A stretch of DNA of 64,000 bases, taken from Exiguobacterium acetylicum. Its GTDB lineage: Bacteria > Bacillota > Bacilli > Exiguobacteriales > Exiguobacteriaceae. Position 1 is the first letter of the stretch, and each line of letters starts with the position of its first letter. Shown one piece after another: positions 47,346-56,967 of the stretch. Location: the NCBI RefSeq assembly GCF_022170825.1, contig NZ_CP081878.1, forward strand, positions 1,948,001-2,012,000. The letters are read 5' to 3'. A program made the position numbers and the translations under genes. The notes beneath the pieces were generated by a model. That model saw nothing but the letters and a program-made list of their open reading frames with translations, did not search any database and had not been told where the DNA came from.

Positions 47346-47828
47346 CTAGATTTCCAGCGTCCCGACATTCACCGTCCGGATGACGAGACGCCCTGATTGT
47401 GAGTGGAACTCGATCGTTCGTCCATTCGTGCCGCCAACATCTTCAGCAACGAGTGGAATTTTGACTTGTTGTAGCATGGTTTTGACGGCAGCGATGTTAC
47501 GTTCGCCAATCCGCATCGATTCATGCTCATACTTAAATTGAAACATTTGAGCACCGCCAGCAATCTTCGCACGTAAGCGAATTGCTCCGCTTGCTCGTAG
47601 TTGACGGGCTACTTCTAAAATTGCTGTATCGGCAAACTTCCCGACTTCAAGCGCCTGATTTCGACTAATCGCTGAATCGGGCAACATGACGTGCGCCATG
47701 CTCGATAACCCTCGTTCTTGATCGTAAATGACGACGCCTACACACGATCCGAGTCCTGCTGTCCGTAAAATGACGGGGTGTTTACTGATGGCATATTCCG
47801 CAATGCCAATCCGTACGATTTCATCCAT
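47346..47828 (-). CDS. cheD: Chemoreceptor glutamine deamidase CheD
   Basis: Deamidates receptor glutamines and activates CheC. The 160-residue protein has the papain-like catalytic cysteine in LGSCVGVV (about residues 26-33), the catalytic histidine in SMAHVMLP, and AKIAGGAQMF. ATG at 47828 overlaps the cheC stop by 8 bases. Confidence 0.94.
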   Translation of the reverse strand: MDEIVRIGIAEYAISKHPVILRTAGLGSCVGVVIYDQERGLSSMAHVMLPDSAISRNQALEVGKFADTAILEVARQLRASGAIRLRAKIAGGAQMFQFKYEHESMRIGERNIAAVKTMLQQVKIPLVAEDVGGTNGRTIEFHSQSGRLVIRTVNVGTLEI

Positions 47829-48429
47829 TCATGTCCACACCCAATCGTTCGAAGACGGTCTGAAAAGCATTAGCTTCAGGCAACAGGAGTAAGTATCCGG
47901 TCAAATCGTTTCCCGCACTAGACAGATGCGTATCGATATAGACAGCCATATTTCCTGGTGTCGTCGATTCTAGCAAGGCTACTTCAAGTAATGCACCGAC
48001 CATGTCAAATGCCGAAGCAGGTACACTGACGTGAAGGGATAAATCGAGCCAATCCGATATGGAGCGCGCGTACGCCCCTATCAAAATATTCCCAATTTCT
48101 TCCCAAGCGGAAACCCCCATTTCGTGGGAATCGGAAAAAAAGTGGAATTCCGTCTGCATCAACTGGCTAACCAGCTTCTCTGCATCACGAAGTGGCATTA
48201 AAAAAAGTAACGTCGCTTGAATATCTCCAGAAAAACGCAATAGCGCACCTGCTGTATACGTCTCCGCTCCTCCACTTCGCTCGATGATCGTAGAAAAATC
48301 CTCAAGCTCAGCGGAAGGTACTTCGATCTCGATCGGTTGTCCGAGTAAGGTGGAGAGTGCTGTCGCAGCGTGACCGGCTCCAATGTTTCCGACTTCCCGT
48401 AAAATATCCCGTTCATTTGGATTAAGCAT
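47821..48429 (-). CDS. cheC: CheY-P phosphatase CheC
   Basis: Removes phosphate from CheY-P in the adaptation system. The 202-residue protein has two ExxN active sites: EVGNIGAGHAATALS near residue 12 and EEIGNILIGAYA near residue 110, as in B. subtilis CheC. ATG at 48429 overlaps the cheW stop and follows GAGG by 9 bases. Partner of CheD, whose gene follows. Confidence 0.93.
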   Translation of the reverse strand: MLNPNERDILREVGNIGAGHAATALSTLLGQPIEIEVPSAELEDFSTIIERSGGAETYTAGALLRFSGDIQATLLFLMPLRDAEKLVSQLMQTEFHFFSDSHEMGVSAWEEIGNILIGAYARSISDWLDLSLHVSVPASAFDMVGALLEVALLESTTPGNMAVYIDTHLSSAGNDLTGYLLLLPEANAFQTVFERLGVDMNG

Positions 48430-48850
48430 GTACGATGTCCTCAAATAGACGATTCGGTTCAATCAGCGAAAACAATTGCTGATCGCCTTTTGCGACCGCA
48501 GTCAAATATGAGGCATCCTCCTGCTTTTGCTCACTGAGCGGCTCGATGCGAACATCAGTTGATTCGACGACTTCATTTGCACGGTCGACGATGAACCCCG
48601 CATCTCCGTGCTCCAAAGTGGCAATGATGATGCGTGTCTCTTCCGTCTCCTCCATCGTCTCGAATCCAAGACGAGCACGTAGATCAATTACGGGAGTGAC
48701 GACACCACGCAAATTAATGACCCCTTTGACATAAGAGGCAGCGTTCGGAATCCGTGTGATCGGGATGAGTCGTTCGATTGAACGAACAGACTGTACATCG
48801 ATACCATATGCATTATCTTCTAATTGAAAAACAACCCATTTTTGTTCCAT
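48422..48850 (-). CDS. cheW: Chemotaxis coupling protein CheW
   Basis: Links chemoreceptors to CheA. The 142-residue protein is one CheW domain with YGIDVQSVRSIERL, the VKGVINLRGVVTPVIDLR motif and GFIVDRANEVV. ATG at 48850 overlaps the cheA stop region; ribosome site GAGGGGA upstream. Confidence 0.94.
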   Translation of the reverse strand: MEQKWVVFQLEDNAYGIDVQSVRSIERLIPITRIPNAASYVKGVINLRGVVTPVIDLRARLGFETMEETEETRIIIATLEHGDAGFIVDRANEVVESTDVRIEPLSEQKQEDASYLTAVAKGDQQLFSLIEPNRLFEDIVHA

Positions 48851-48861
48851 CTTCGTTCCCC

Positions 48862-50865
48862 TCACTTCCGTAATAGTGCATTGCTGTCAATGATCAACGC
48901 GACTTGTCCATCTCCAAGAATCGTCGCACCAGAAATAGCACGAATACCTTCTAGATAACTGCCGAGTGGTTTCATGACGATTTCCTGTTGACCAATCAAT
49001 TCGGATACGATCAATCCTGCTAATTTTTCACCACTTCGGACGACGACGACCGAATAGGCTTCTGCTTCATGTTGCGGCAATCCGTAAACTTCGTTTAACG
49101 AAATGAGTGGAACTAATTGTCCGCGGAAATCGAACACTTTTTCCCGGTGCGCTTGTAAAATAGCTGATTTCTTTAAAGATGTCGTCTCGATGATAGCAGT
49201 CAGTGGAATCGCATACGTTTCTTGTCCGAGCTCAACGAGCATGGCTGAGATAATGGATAGTGTTAACGGTAAACTGATGCGGAAAATCGTTCCTTCTCCG
49301 CGCCGCGTCTCAACGAATACTTCTCCGCCAAGTGATTCAATCTTCGATTTGACGACGTCTAGACCAACACCACGACCAGACAGGTCAGTGACTTCTTCTG
49401 CCGTTGAGAAACCAGGGGCGAACAAGAGCATCGAAGCTTCTTCAATCGTTAATTGCATTGCTTCTTCTTCCGTGATCAATCCTTTTTCAATGGCAATTCG
49501 TGTAACGCGCTCATGATTGATACCTGCTCCGTCATCTTCAATCTCGATGAAGACTCGGTTTCCGGAATGATAAGCACGCAACGACAGATTTCCTTCGACC
49601 GGTTTATTCGCTAAAATTCGTTCTGCTTTGTTTTCGATTCCATGGTCAATCGCGTTACGAATTAAATGAACGAGTGGATCACCAATCTCATCGATGACCG
49701 TACGATCAAGTTCCGTCTCTGCACCTGTAATGTGTAATTTAATATGTTTTCCAACATCCTTCGATACGGATCGCACCATTCGTGGGAAACGATTGAATAC
49801 TTGTTCGATCGGCATCATCCGTAACGTTAAAACGAGTGATTGTAATTCGTTCGTGCCACGTTTGATGCGTTCGACCGTATCTGTTAATTCAGGAGAACTG
49901 ACTTCTGCTGCAATGCGTTCCAAACGTCCGCGGTCGATGATGAACTCTTCGAACAGATTCATCAAACGATCGATTCGCTCCAGATTGACACGAATCGTTT
50001 TCGAAGCAACCGGTGCAGATAAGTCTGTTTGTTCTGATGACTCTGATTTAGGTGTCGTTGCAGCAATCGGTGTCGCTACAGGAACTTCCTGTGGAAGCGT
50101 TGACGTTGCGACTTCCGCCTCCGGTGCTGCTTCAAACGTCTCAATCGTCACCAAAGCAACTTCCGATACAGAAGCGACAGCTTCTTGAATGACTGCTTGT
50201 TCTTGTTGCGTCACGAATAAAACAGAGAATGACGTCTCAAAATGTTCTTGCTCCAGTTCATCAGATGTCGGATTCGACAAAATGACATCTCCTAGCTGTT
50301 GTAAACGATCAAAGACCATGTAGACACGTGCCGCTTTTAAGATGACGTCTGCTGAAAGTTCGACTTGGACGATATAGGCTTGATAACCTGACGCAATCGA
50401 TTGTTTGACGACTGCTTCCGAATAGACATCGCATTCGAACGTTTGCGATGCTGTCGATTGCGTAACCGGAATGACTTCTTCTTGATTGGGACGAATGAAC
50501 TGTTGTAACCGTTTTACGGTTTCCGTAACATCGAGTTTTCCTTTTCCACCGCGGCTGATGTCTTCTACCATCGTCTCAAGTTGCTCAGCAGCTACGAATA
50601 AAACATCAATCAACTCAGCTGTAGCAGGTTGTTTCTTCGATCTGACTAAATCAAGGGCGCTCTCCATCTCATGCGTCAAATCAGCGATCGCATCATATCC
50701 CATCGTTCCTGCCATCCCTTTTAGCGTATGGGCAGAACGGAAAATTTGATCGATGACCGCTTCATCGTCTAATCGTTCTTCAAAAACCAATAAGCTTGTG
50801 TTAATAGCTTGTAAATGCTCCATCGACTCATCGAGGAACAACCCCACATATTCATTTAAGTCCAT
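48862..50865 (-). CDS. cheA: Chemotaxis sensor histidine kinase CheA
   Basis: Autophosphorylates in response to receptors and donates phosphate to CheY. The 667-residue protein has an HPt domain with H46 in SAHTLKGM, a CheY-binding P2 region, a variable acidic linker rich in A, T and E (about 240-290), the dimerisation helices, an ATPase domain (HLIRNAIDHGIE N-box, GDDGAGI-type and GRGVGLDVV loops), and a CheW-like C-terminus. ATG at 50865 with GGAGGG upstream. It follows flhG with a 21-base gap; cheB, expected there in B. subtilis, is missing. Confidence 0.96.
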   Translation of the reverse strand: MDLNEYVGLFLDESMEHLQAINTSLLVFEERLDDEAVIDQIFRSAHTLKGMAGTMGYDAIADLTHEMESALDLVRSKKQPATAELIDVLFVAAEQLETMVEDISRGGKGKLDVTETVKRLQQFIRPNQEEVIPVTQSTASQTFECDVYSEAVVKQSIASGYQAYIVQVELSADVILKAARVYMVFDRLQQLGDVILSNPTSDELEQEHFETSFSVLFVTQQEQAVIQEAVASVSEVALVTIETFEAAPEAEVATSTLPQEVPVATPIAATTPKSESSEQTDLSAPVASKTIRVNLERIDRLMNLFEEFIIDRGRLERIAAEVSSPELTDTVERIKRGTNELQSLVLTLRMMPIEQVFNRFPRMVRSVSKDVGKHIKLHITGAETELDRTVIDEIGDPLVHLIRNAIDHGIENKAERILANKPVEGNLSLRAYHSGNRVFIEIEDDGAGINHERVTRIAIEKGLITEEEAMQLTIEEASMLLFAPGFSTAEEVTDLSGRGVGLDVVKSKIESLGGEVFVETRRGEGTIFRISLPLTLSIISAMLVELGQETYAIPLTAIIETTSLKKSAILQAHREKVFDFRGQLVPLISLNEVYGLPQHEAEAYSVVVVRSGEKLAGLIVSELIGQQEIVMKPLGSYLEGIRAISGATILGDGQVALIIDSNALLRK

Positions 50866-50886
50866 GACTGATACCCTCCTTTAATC

Positions 50887-51741
50887 TTAACGGACATGAT
50901 CTTTTCGTTTTTTCAGACGATGTAACAATCGATCTAAAAACTTCCGTTCTTTGACTTGTACACCTGTTAGAGACGTCGTGATATGATCGAGTCGCCAACT
51001 GACGTCACTCGTTCGATCCATCAAGTAAAATGGCATCTGTGCCTTGACTGCTTTGACGACTGTCGGATCTTCCGGCAAAAAACCGGTAAAGCGCAGTGGC
51101 TTTTGTAAAAATTGTTGGCTGACGAGCGCTAGTCGATCAAACGTTTCAAGTGCTTCTCCACCATTCGTCGCCCGATTGACGACTACGGAAATCGGAAGAT
51201 CCGTCGCATGATGGTGTGCCAGTTTGACGAACGCATAACCGTCCATGATTGAAGTCGGCTCTGGCGTGACGATCAACCAGGCTTCGTCTGCACTACTGAT
51301 AAAATCGAACGTCTGATGATTGGCGCCGGCTCCTAAATCGAGCAACACAAAATCATACTCATAGAAAAATTGGAATTCCCGCAGTAGGAACACGACATCC
51401 TCCTTCGTCAGATTCGTCAGTTCCGCAAATCCACTCCCGCCATGAATGAAATGAAGGGATGGCGACTGTTCAACGATTGCGTGCTGGAGTGATTCTCGTC
51501 GTTTGACGCATTCCATCAAGGATGACTTCGATGATTTACCGAATAGAATACCAATGTTCGCCATCCCGATATCAAGATCAATCAAGAGTACTCGTTTTTC
51601 TTGTAACGATAATGCCACGCCAAGATTTACCGCCACATTCGTTTTTCCGACGCCACCTTTTCCACTCACAATCGCAATCGTCTTTGTTTCCTTGACCGTC
51701 ACTTTTGAGCGTAGGACACGTGCTTGATCTTCTCGCATCAT
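50887..51741 (-). CDS. flhG: Flagellar number/placement ATPase FlhG (YlxH)
   Basis: MinD/ParA-family ATPase that works with FlhF to set the number and place of flagella. The 284-residue protein has the deviant Walker A GKGGVGKTNVAVNLG (about 27-41), Walker B LIDLDIGMANIG and VLLDLGAGAN, and a basic C-terminus likely to touch the membrane (RLKKRKDHVR). The ATG overlaps the flhF stop by 4 bases; two tandem ATGs are present at 51741 and 51738. Confidence 0.93.
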   Translation of the reverse strand: MMREDQARVLRSKVTVKETKTIAIVSGKGGVGKTNVAVNLGVALSLQEKRVLLIDLDIGMANIGILFGKSSKSSLMECVKRRESLQHAIVEQSPSLHFIHGGSGFAELTNLTKEDVVFLLREFQFFYEYDFVLLDLGAGANHQTFDFISSADEAWLIVTPEPTSIMDGYAFVKLAHHHATDLPISVVVNRATNGGEALETFDRLALVSQQFLQKPLRFTGFLPEDPTVVKAVKAQMPFYLMDRTSDVSWRLDHITTSLTGVQVKERKFLDRLLHRLKKRKDHVR

Positions 51742-52781
51742 CTCATCCCTCTCTCGACGATCATTCGGGATAACTCATCCGCAGTAGCGAACGTGATGTC
51801 TTCTGGCACTTCTTGCCCCGTCGTCACACAATAGATGGGTAACTCCGTCTCTGTCATGAGTCCGAACATCGACCAGAGTTCACTCGTTTCGTCCGCTTTC
51901 GAAAATACGATCCCTGATAAGGGAATATTACTGAAACGATCGTGGATCTGTAATAAATCTCGATATTTAGCTGTCAAACTAAGGACTAAGAAGACGTCCG
52001 TATCCTCAAAGTCATGACGACTTCGTAATTGCTCTACGTACGCTTCATCAAGAAAATTCCGTCCCGCTGTATCAACAAGTACGATATCGCAGGTCGCGAG
52101 CGCCTGCTTCGCTCGTTCGAAATCTTCCAAGTCGTACGCAACATGAATCGGAATGCCCAATATATCTGCGTATGTCTTCAATTGTTCGATTGCTGAGATC
52201 CGGTACGTATCTGTCGTGATGAGACCGACTCGTTGATTTTTAATGAGCGTATGATGGGCAGCGAGTTTAGCGATAGTTGTCGTCTTTCCGACACCAGTCG
52301 GTCCTGTCAGCATGATGTATCGTGCAGTAGACGTTGTTATACGTAGTGCCGACTTAACTTCCTCCGTCAAAAGATCCGTTAATTCTGTTTGTTGCGTCTG
52401 ATAATACGAAGTCAGTAATCGCTCATGTAGTTGTTCCGACACCTGCTGTAATGCTGGTTCTGCCAATAAAGGTGCATAATGTCGTAATTCTTTCGGTAAC
52501 GGTCGTTCACCGACCGTAACGATTGTCGGACGCATTGGGATCGGTTGGATTGTTTCCACAATGTCCTTTCGACTCGTTGTTTGCTTCGAGACAATCGGTT
52601 CGTTCGAGACGTGTTCATCAACTGACGCGACAAGCTCTACTTTTTTCTTCGCAAATAAACCAAAAATCCCACCCACTTTAATGTGGCGCGTATTTAATAT
52701 GATGGCATCGTTACCGAGTTCGCGTTTGATGCGTTCCATGGCTTCGCTAACGGAATTCGCCGTGACTTTTTTGACTATCAT
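51738..52781 (-). CDS. flhF: SRP-type GTPase FlhF
   Basis: Signal recognition-type GTPase that places flagella. The 347-residue protein has a B domain (1-80), an N domain (about 110-150), and a G domain with GPTGVGKTTTIAKLA (G1), DTYRISAIEQL, VDTAGRN and SKADET. ATG at 52781, 3 bases after the flhA stop. FlhG, encoded next, stimulates its GTPase in related bacteria. Confidence 0.94.
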   Translation of the reverse strand: MIVKKVTANSVSEAMERIKRELGNDAIILNTRHIKVGGIFGLFAKKKVELVASVDEHVSNEPIVSKQTTSRKDIVETIQPIPMRPTIVTVGERPLPKELRHYAPLLAEPALQQVSEQLHERLLTSYYQTQQTELTDLLTEEVKSALRITTSTARYIMLTGPTGVGKTTTIAKLAAHHTLIKNQRVGLITTDTYRISAIEQLKTYADILGIPIHVAYDLEDFERAKQALATCDIVLVDTAGRNFLDEAYVEQLRSRHDFEDTDVFLVLSLTAKYRDLLQIHDRFSNIPLSGIVFSKADETSELWSMFGLMTETELPIYCVTTGQEVPEDITFATADELSRMIVERGMR

Positions 52782-52784
52782 CGC

Positions 52785-54809
52785 TTAAATCACCCCAATA
52801 CTCTTGACTTCAATTGTCGGCATCAACTCGTTATATGACAAAATTGGAACATCCGGGAAATAGCGCTCTGTCAATTGGCGAACGAACATCCGGATACTTG
52901 GAGAAGCCAGGATGATTGGATGTGCCCCGTAACGTTCGAATTCGATTGCTCGCTCTTGCAACGTCTCAATGAATCGTGTCGCTTTTTCGGGATCAAGCGC
53001 TAAATAATTACCGAATTCCGTCTTTTGAATAGCCGATTGAATGTCGAGTTCCATCTCACTTGAGACCGTCACAACATGTAATACCTCTCCTTGCATGACC
53101 TGTTCTGTAATTTGACGCGACAAGGACTGACGGACATACTCAGCAAGCAGTTCACTATCTTTTGTCACCGTTGCATAGTCCGCGAGTGTTTCGAAAATCA
53201 ACGGTAGATTTCGAATCGAGACTTTCTCTTTTAATAATTGCACGAATACTTTTTGAAGTTCCCCGATGGATAACAGTTGTGGTGTGACTTCCTCGACTAG
53301 AATCGGATGTGATTCCTTCAAATGATCAACCAACTGTTTCGTCTCTTCTCGACCGAGTAACTCAGCTGCATGTTTCTTCAAGAGCTCCGTTAAATGTGTC
53401 GCAACGACAGATGGTGGATCAACAACCGTATAGCCTGACATTTCTGCTCGGCTCCGTGTCTGTTCATCAATCCAGAGCGCCGGCATACCGAATGCCGGTT
53501 CGACCGTATCGATGCCGCGGATTTCTGGATCATCGACACCTGGGCTCATCGCCAAGTAATGATCCAGTAATAGCTCTCCACTCGCCATCTCACTTCCACG
53601 AATCTTGATTCGATACTGGTTCGGGGATAACTGAAGATGATCGCGAATCCGAACGGTCGGTAGAACGAATCCAAGTTCAAGTGCCAGTTGTCTTCGAATC
53701 ATGACGACACGATCAAGTAAGTCTCCCCCTTGTGCTTCATCAGCGAGTGGAATCAAACCGTAACCGAATTCGAATTCAATCGTATCGACATTCAGTAAGG
53801 AAATGACTGATTCGCTTGAACGTAAGTTTTCGCTTGGTGCTTCTTCGACAGCTACTTCTTCTTGCATCGTCTTCGTCGTCTGCTTCATCCGCCAAGCAAA
53901 GAATCCGAACAACGCTGCAATCGGCATCGTGACGTAATCTGGAATCGCCGTGAACAATCCGAGTAAGAAAATCGCTCCTGCTGCAATTCCAACGAGGAGT
54001 GGTGTCCGTGTCAATTGACCGATGACATCTTCACCGAGATTTCCGTCAGATGTCGAACGGGTGACGATGATACCGGTCGCAACTGAAATCAATAGCGCAG
54101 GAATCTGACTGACGAGACCATCACCAACTGTTAGCAATGTATACAGTTCGACTGAATCCGTCAGCGGTAATCCTTGCTGGACGACACCGATGATCATTCC
54201 GAAAATCAAGTTGATGATGACGATGATGATTCCGGCAATCGCATCTCCTTTAACGAACTTCGATGCCCCGTCCATCGCACCATAAAAGTCTGCTTCAGAC
54301 TGAATCTTTTGACGACGAGTCCGTGCTTGGAGTTCGTCGATCATACCGGAATTTAAATCGGCATCGATTGCCATCTGTTTACCGGGCATCGCATCAAGCG
54401 TAAAACGTGCCGACACTTCTGAGACTCGTTCCGATCCCTTTGTGATGACGAGAAACTGAATCAAAACGAGAATCAAGAAGACAACGAAGCCGACGAGAGC
54501 ATTACCGCCGACGACGAAGTCACCGAATGCTTCAATGACTTCGCCACCGTTTCCGTTTGACAGAATCGCCCGTGTTGTCGAGACGTTAAGTGCCAGACGA
54601 AACAGTGTAACGATCAGTAATAGTGTCGGAAAGACAGAAAACTCTAGTGCCTCTTTAGCGTTCATCGCAACGAGTAATACCATCAAAGCAATTAAGATAT
54701 TGATGATGATTAAAAAATCGAGCATGATAGCAGGCAGTGGAATGACGAGCATGAAGACGATCATGATGACGCCTAGCAGAACGGTTAAATCTCGTGTTGA
54801 TATACTCAT
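52785..54809 (-). CDS. flhA: Flagellar type III export gate protein FlhA
   Basis: Export gate of the flagellar secretion system. The 674-residue protein has about eight N-terminal membrane helices (1-320) with the conserved FHIPEP-like region (LDAMPGKQMAIDADLNSGMIDE), and a cytoplasmic C-terminal domain that docks chaperone-substrate complexes. ATG at 54809 with GGATGAAG upstream. Confidence 0.96.
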   Translation of the reverse strand: MSISTRDLTVLLGVIMIVFMLVIPLPAIMLDFLIIINILIALMVLLVAMNAKEALEFSVFPTLLLIVTLFRLALNVSTTRAILSNGNGGEVIEAFGDFVVGGNALVGFVVFLILVLIQFLVITKGSERVSEVSARFTLDAMPGKQMAIDADLNSGMIDELQARTRRQKIQSEADFYGAMDGASKFVKGDAIAGIIIVIINLIFGMIIGVVQQGLPLTDSVELYTLLTVGDGLVSQIPALLISVATGIIVTRSTSDGNLGEDVIGQLTRTPLLVGIAAGAIFLLGLFTAIPDYVTMPIAALFGFFAWRMKQTTKTMQEEVAVEEAPSENLRSSESVISLLNVDTIEFEFGYGLIPLADEAQGGDLLDRVVMIRRQLALELGFVLPTVRIRDHLQLSPNQYRIKIRGSEMASGELLLDHYLAMSPGVDDPEIRGIDTVEPAFGMPALWIDEQTRSRAEMSGYTVVDPPSVVATHLTELLKKHAAELLGREETKQLVDHLKESHPILVEEVTPQLLSIGELQKVFVQLLKEKVSIRNLPLIFETLADYATVTKDSELLAEYVRQSLSRQITEQVMQGEVLHVVTVSSEMELDIQSAIQKTEFGNYLALDPEKATRFIETLQERAIEFERYGAHPIILASPSIRMFVRQLTERYFPDVPILSYNELMPTIEVKSIGVI

Positions 54810-54823
54810 GATGCTTCATCCTT

Positions 54824-55915
54824 TCATTTTGCTTGTTTCAGTTGATAGACAAAGGCGAGTGTTTCAGCGAGCGCCTGATAGAACGTTTCATCCACTGCCA
54901 TACCAATTTCTGATTGTGCGAACAACGCCCGCGCAAGCGGACGGTTTTCAACAATCGGGACATCAGCTGCTGTCGCCTTCTCCCGAATCCGGAACGCGAC
55001 AGCATCTACGCCTTTTGCAACGACGATCGGTGCCATATGTTTTCCATCGTCGTACTGGATCGCTACCGCATAATGCGTCGGGTTCGTGATGACGACATCG
55101 GCATTTGGTATTTCTTGCATCATCCGCCGCATCGCCATCTCCCGTTGTTGTTGTTTGATTTTTCCTTTGATTTGAGGATCACCCTCCGTATTCTTATGCT
55201 CATCCTTTAAATCCTGTTTACTCATTCGGATCGACTTCTCGAAATCAAATTTTTGATAAGCAAAGTCAAGAATAGCTAACGCGATCAAGGCAATACTGAC
55301 CGACAAACCAAGTAAGAATGTTAAATGACCAATGATAGCTAAAGCATCGCCGATTGGTTCCGAGGTTAACCGTGAAATCTCGACCTTGTTGTTCCATAAG
55401 ACCGTTCCACTCGTCACACCGATGACAAGCAGTTTAAACACCGATTTTAAAAATTCGACAAGTGCTTTGACGCTGACGATGCGTTTGACACCTTGCAGTG
55501 GATTAATACGATCTAGTTTAGGTTGAATCGCTTCACCACTTAAGAGCGCACCAATTTGGACGAAGTTCCCGAGAATACCAATGACGACCGCTGTTAAGAA
55601 GAACGGTGCGACGAGAATACCCATCTGAATCAGCATCTCAACTAAAATCTGTTCAATTCGTCCCGCCTCGACAGCCTGCAAGACTTGGCTGGCACTGAGA
55701 CCGTCTTGCAACACGAGTACGAATCGTCGCCCTAGAAACGGACCGAAAAAATAGAGGACGAGAAACATCGCGAATAACATGATACTACTCGTCAAATCCG
55801 CTGATTTTGCGACCTGTCCTTTTTTGCGAGAGTCATCCCGCTTTCGAGGTGTCGCCTTTTCCGTCTTCTCACCAGCGAAGTACTGAAGGTCAAGGCGTAA
55901 TCGATATGTATACAT
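54824..55915 (-). CDS. flhB: Flagellar export switch protein FlhB
   Basis: Controls substrate specificity of the export gate. The 363-residue protein has four membrane helices (about 40-215), a connecting helix, and a cytoplasmic domain that self-cleaves at the NPTH motif (residues 278-281). The N-terminus (GEKTEKATPRKRDDSRKKGQVAKS) is typical. ATG at 55915; fliR precedes it with 4 bases between. It is separate from fliR, not fused as in some clostridia. Confidence 0.96.
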   Translation of the reverse strand: MYTYRLRLDLQYFAGEKTEKATPRKRDDSRKKGQVAKSADLTSSIMLFAMFLVLYFFGPFLGRRFVLVLQDGLSASQVLQAVEAGRIEQILVEMLIQMGILVAPFFLTAVVIGILGNFVQIGALLSGEAIQPKLDRINPLQGVKRIVSVKALVEFLKSVFKLLVIGVTSGTVLWNNKVEISRLTSEPIGDALAIIGHLTFLLGLSVSIALIALAILDFAYQKFDFEKSIRMSKQDLKDEHKNTEGDPQIKGKIKQQQREMAMRRMMQEIPNADVVITNPTHYAVAIQYDDGKHMAPIVVAKGVDAVAFRIREKATAADVPIVENRPLARALFAQSEIGMAVDETFYQALAETLAFVYQLKQAK

Positions 55916-55919
55916 CTCC

Positions 55920-56687
55920 TTAACCTCCTAGTAATCGAATGGCATCTGCAAGTACATCTTGTAGTAATGGGACGAATCGACCGATTCCTGTGATCGTTGC
56001 ACCTGCTAATAAAAACAGAATCGCGTATCCCATCAACAGTTTGACGGAAAAACCAATGGCAAAAATATTGAACTGGGGTGCTGTTTTCGCTAGGAAACCG
56101 AGTGCGAGATCGACTAAAAATAGTGAAACGACCAGTGGCATTGCCATTTGTAAGGCAGTCAACATCGCAAGACCGACGACACGGATGACAAGACTCATTC
56201 CTGCGTCGCCCGATACCGCAATCAGGCTACCTGGCGGAAAAATTTGAAAACTCGTGTAGATACCGTCAAGTAAAATCAGGTGCATATCAGAAGCGAGCAG
56301 GACAAGTAATGTCAGCATGTAATAAAATCGTCCAACGATGGGGGACTGTCCACCAAACATCGGATCATAAGCCGAAGCCATCGCAAGTCCCATCTGCAAA
56401 TCGATGATCGAACCAGCAATTTGTGGGGCATACAATAAAAAACTGGCAAGTAACCCTAGAGCTAGACCAATCAGGACTTCCGTTCCCATTCGAAAGAAAA
56501 AATCGAAGTCTTCTACGCGGACATCTGTTTTCACAGCGTAACTAGCAAAGTAAGATAGACCTGCCGCCAGCGCTAATTTATGTTGCGCCGGTAGTTGCTT
56601 TGACGAAAACAACGGAGCCGCAACGAGAAAACCGACGATTCGTCCAAAAACGAGCAGAAAGACACTCAGGAAAGAAAGTAACGTCAT
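55920..56687 (-). CDS. fliR: Flagellar export gate protein FliR
   Basis: Membrane component of the FliP-FliQ-FliR export core. The 255-residue protein has six or more hydrophobic helices and the family segment FLVAAPLFSSKQLPAQHKLALAAGLSYF near the start. ATG at 56687 overlaps the fliQ stop by ATGA. Confidence 0.94.
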   Translation of the reverse strand: MTLLSFLSVFLLVFGRIVGFLVAAPLFSSKQLPAQHKLALAAGLSYFASYAVKTDVRVEDFDFFFRMGTEVLIGLALGLLASFLLYAPQIAGSIIDLQMGLAMASAYDPMFGGQSPIVGRFYYMLTLLVLLASDMHLILLDGIYTSFQIFPPGSLIAVSGDAGMSLVIRVVGLAMLTALQMAMPLVVSLFLVDLALGFLAKTAPQFNIFAIGFSVKLLMGYAILFLLAGATITGIGRFVPLLQDVLADAIRLLGG

Positions 56688-56956
56688 TTTCGGGAAACCT
56701 CAGCGATTTGCTTAAATAAATCAATCGTAAAGGTCTGTAACTCCTGCATGATCCAAGGACCGAAAAAAACGAGTGCTAAAAAGACGGCAACGATCTTTGG
56801 AACGAACGATAACGTCTGTTCCTGAATCTGAGTCGTCGCCTGTAAGATACTTACGAGCAGACCGACAACGAGCGAGACGAGTAACAAGGGGGCCGATACT
56901 TTTAATAATGTCCAGACAGCAGAACTTGCTAGCTGAATAATCATTTCTTGAGTCAT
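56684..56956 (-). CDS. fliQ: Flagellar export gate protein FliQ
   Basis: 90-residue membrane protein with two helices (about 15-40 and 53-75) and the family segment LLVSLVVGLLVSILQATTQIQEQTLSFVPKI. ATG at 56956 with GGGGGA upstream, 11 bases after fliP. Confidence 0.95.
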   Translation of the reverse strand: MTQEMIIQLASSAVWTLLKVSAPLLLVSLVVGLLVSILQATTQIQEQTLSFVPKIVAVFLALVFFGPWIMQELQTFTIDLFKQIAEVSRK

Positions 56957-56967
56957 CTTCTCTCCCC

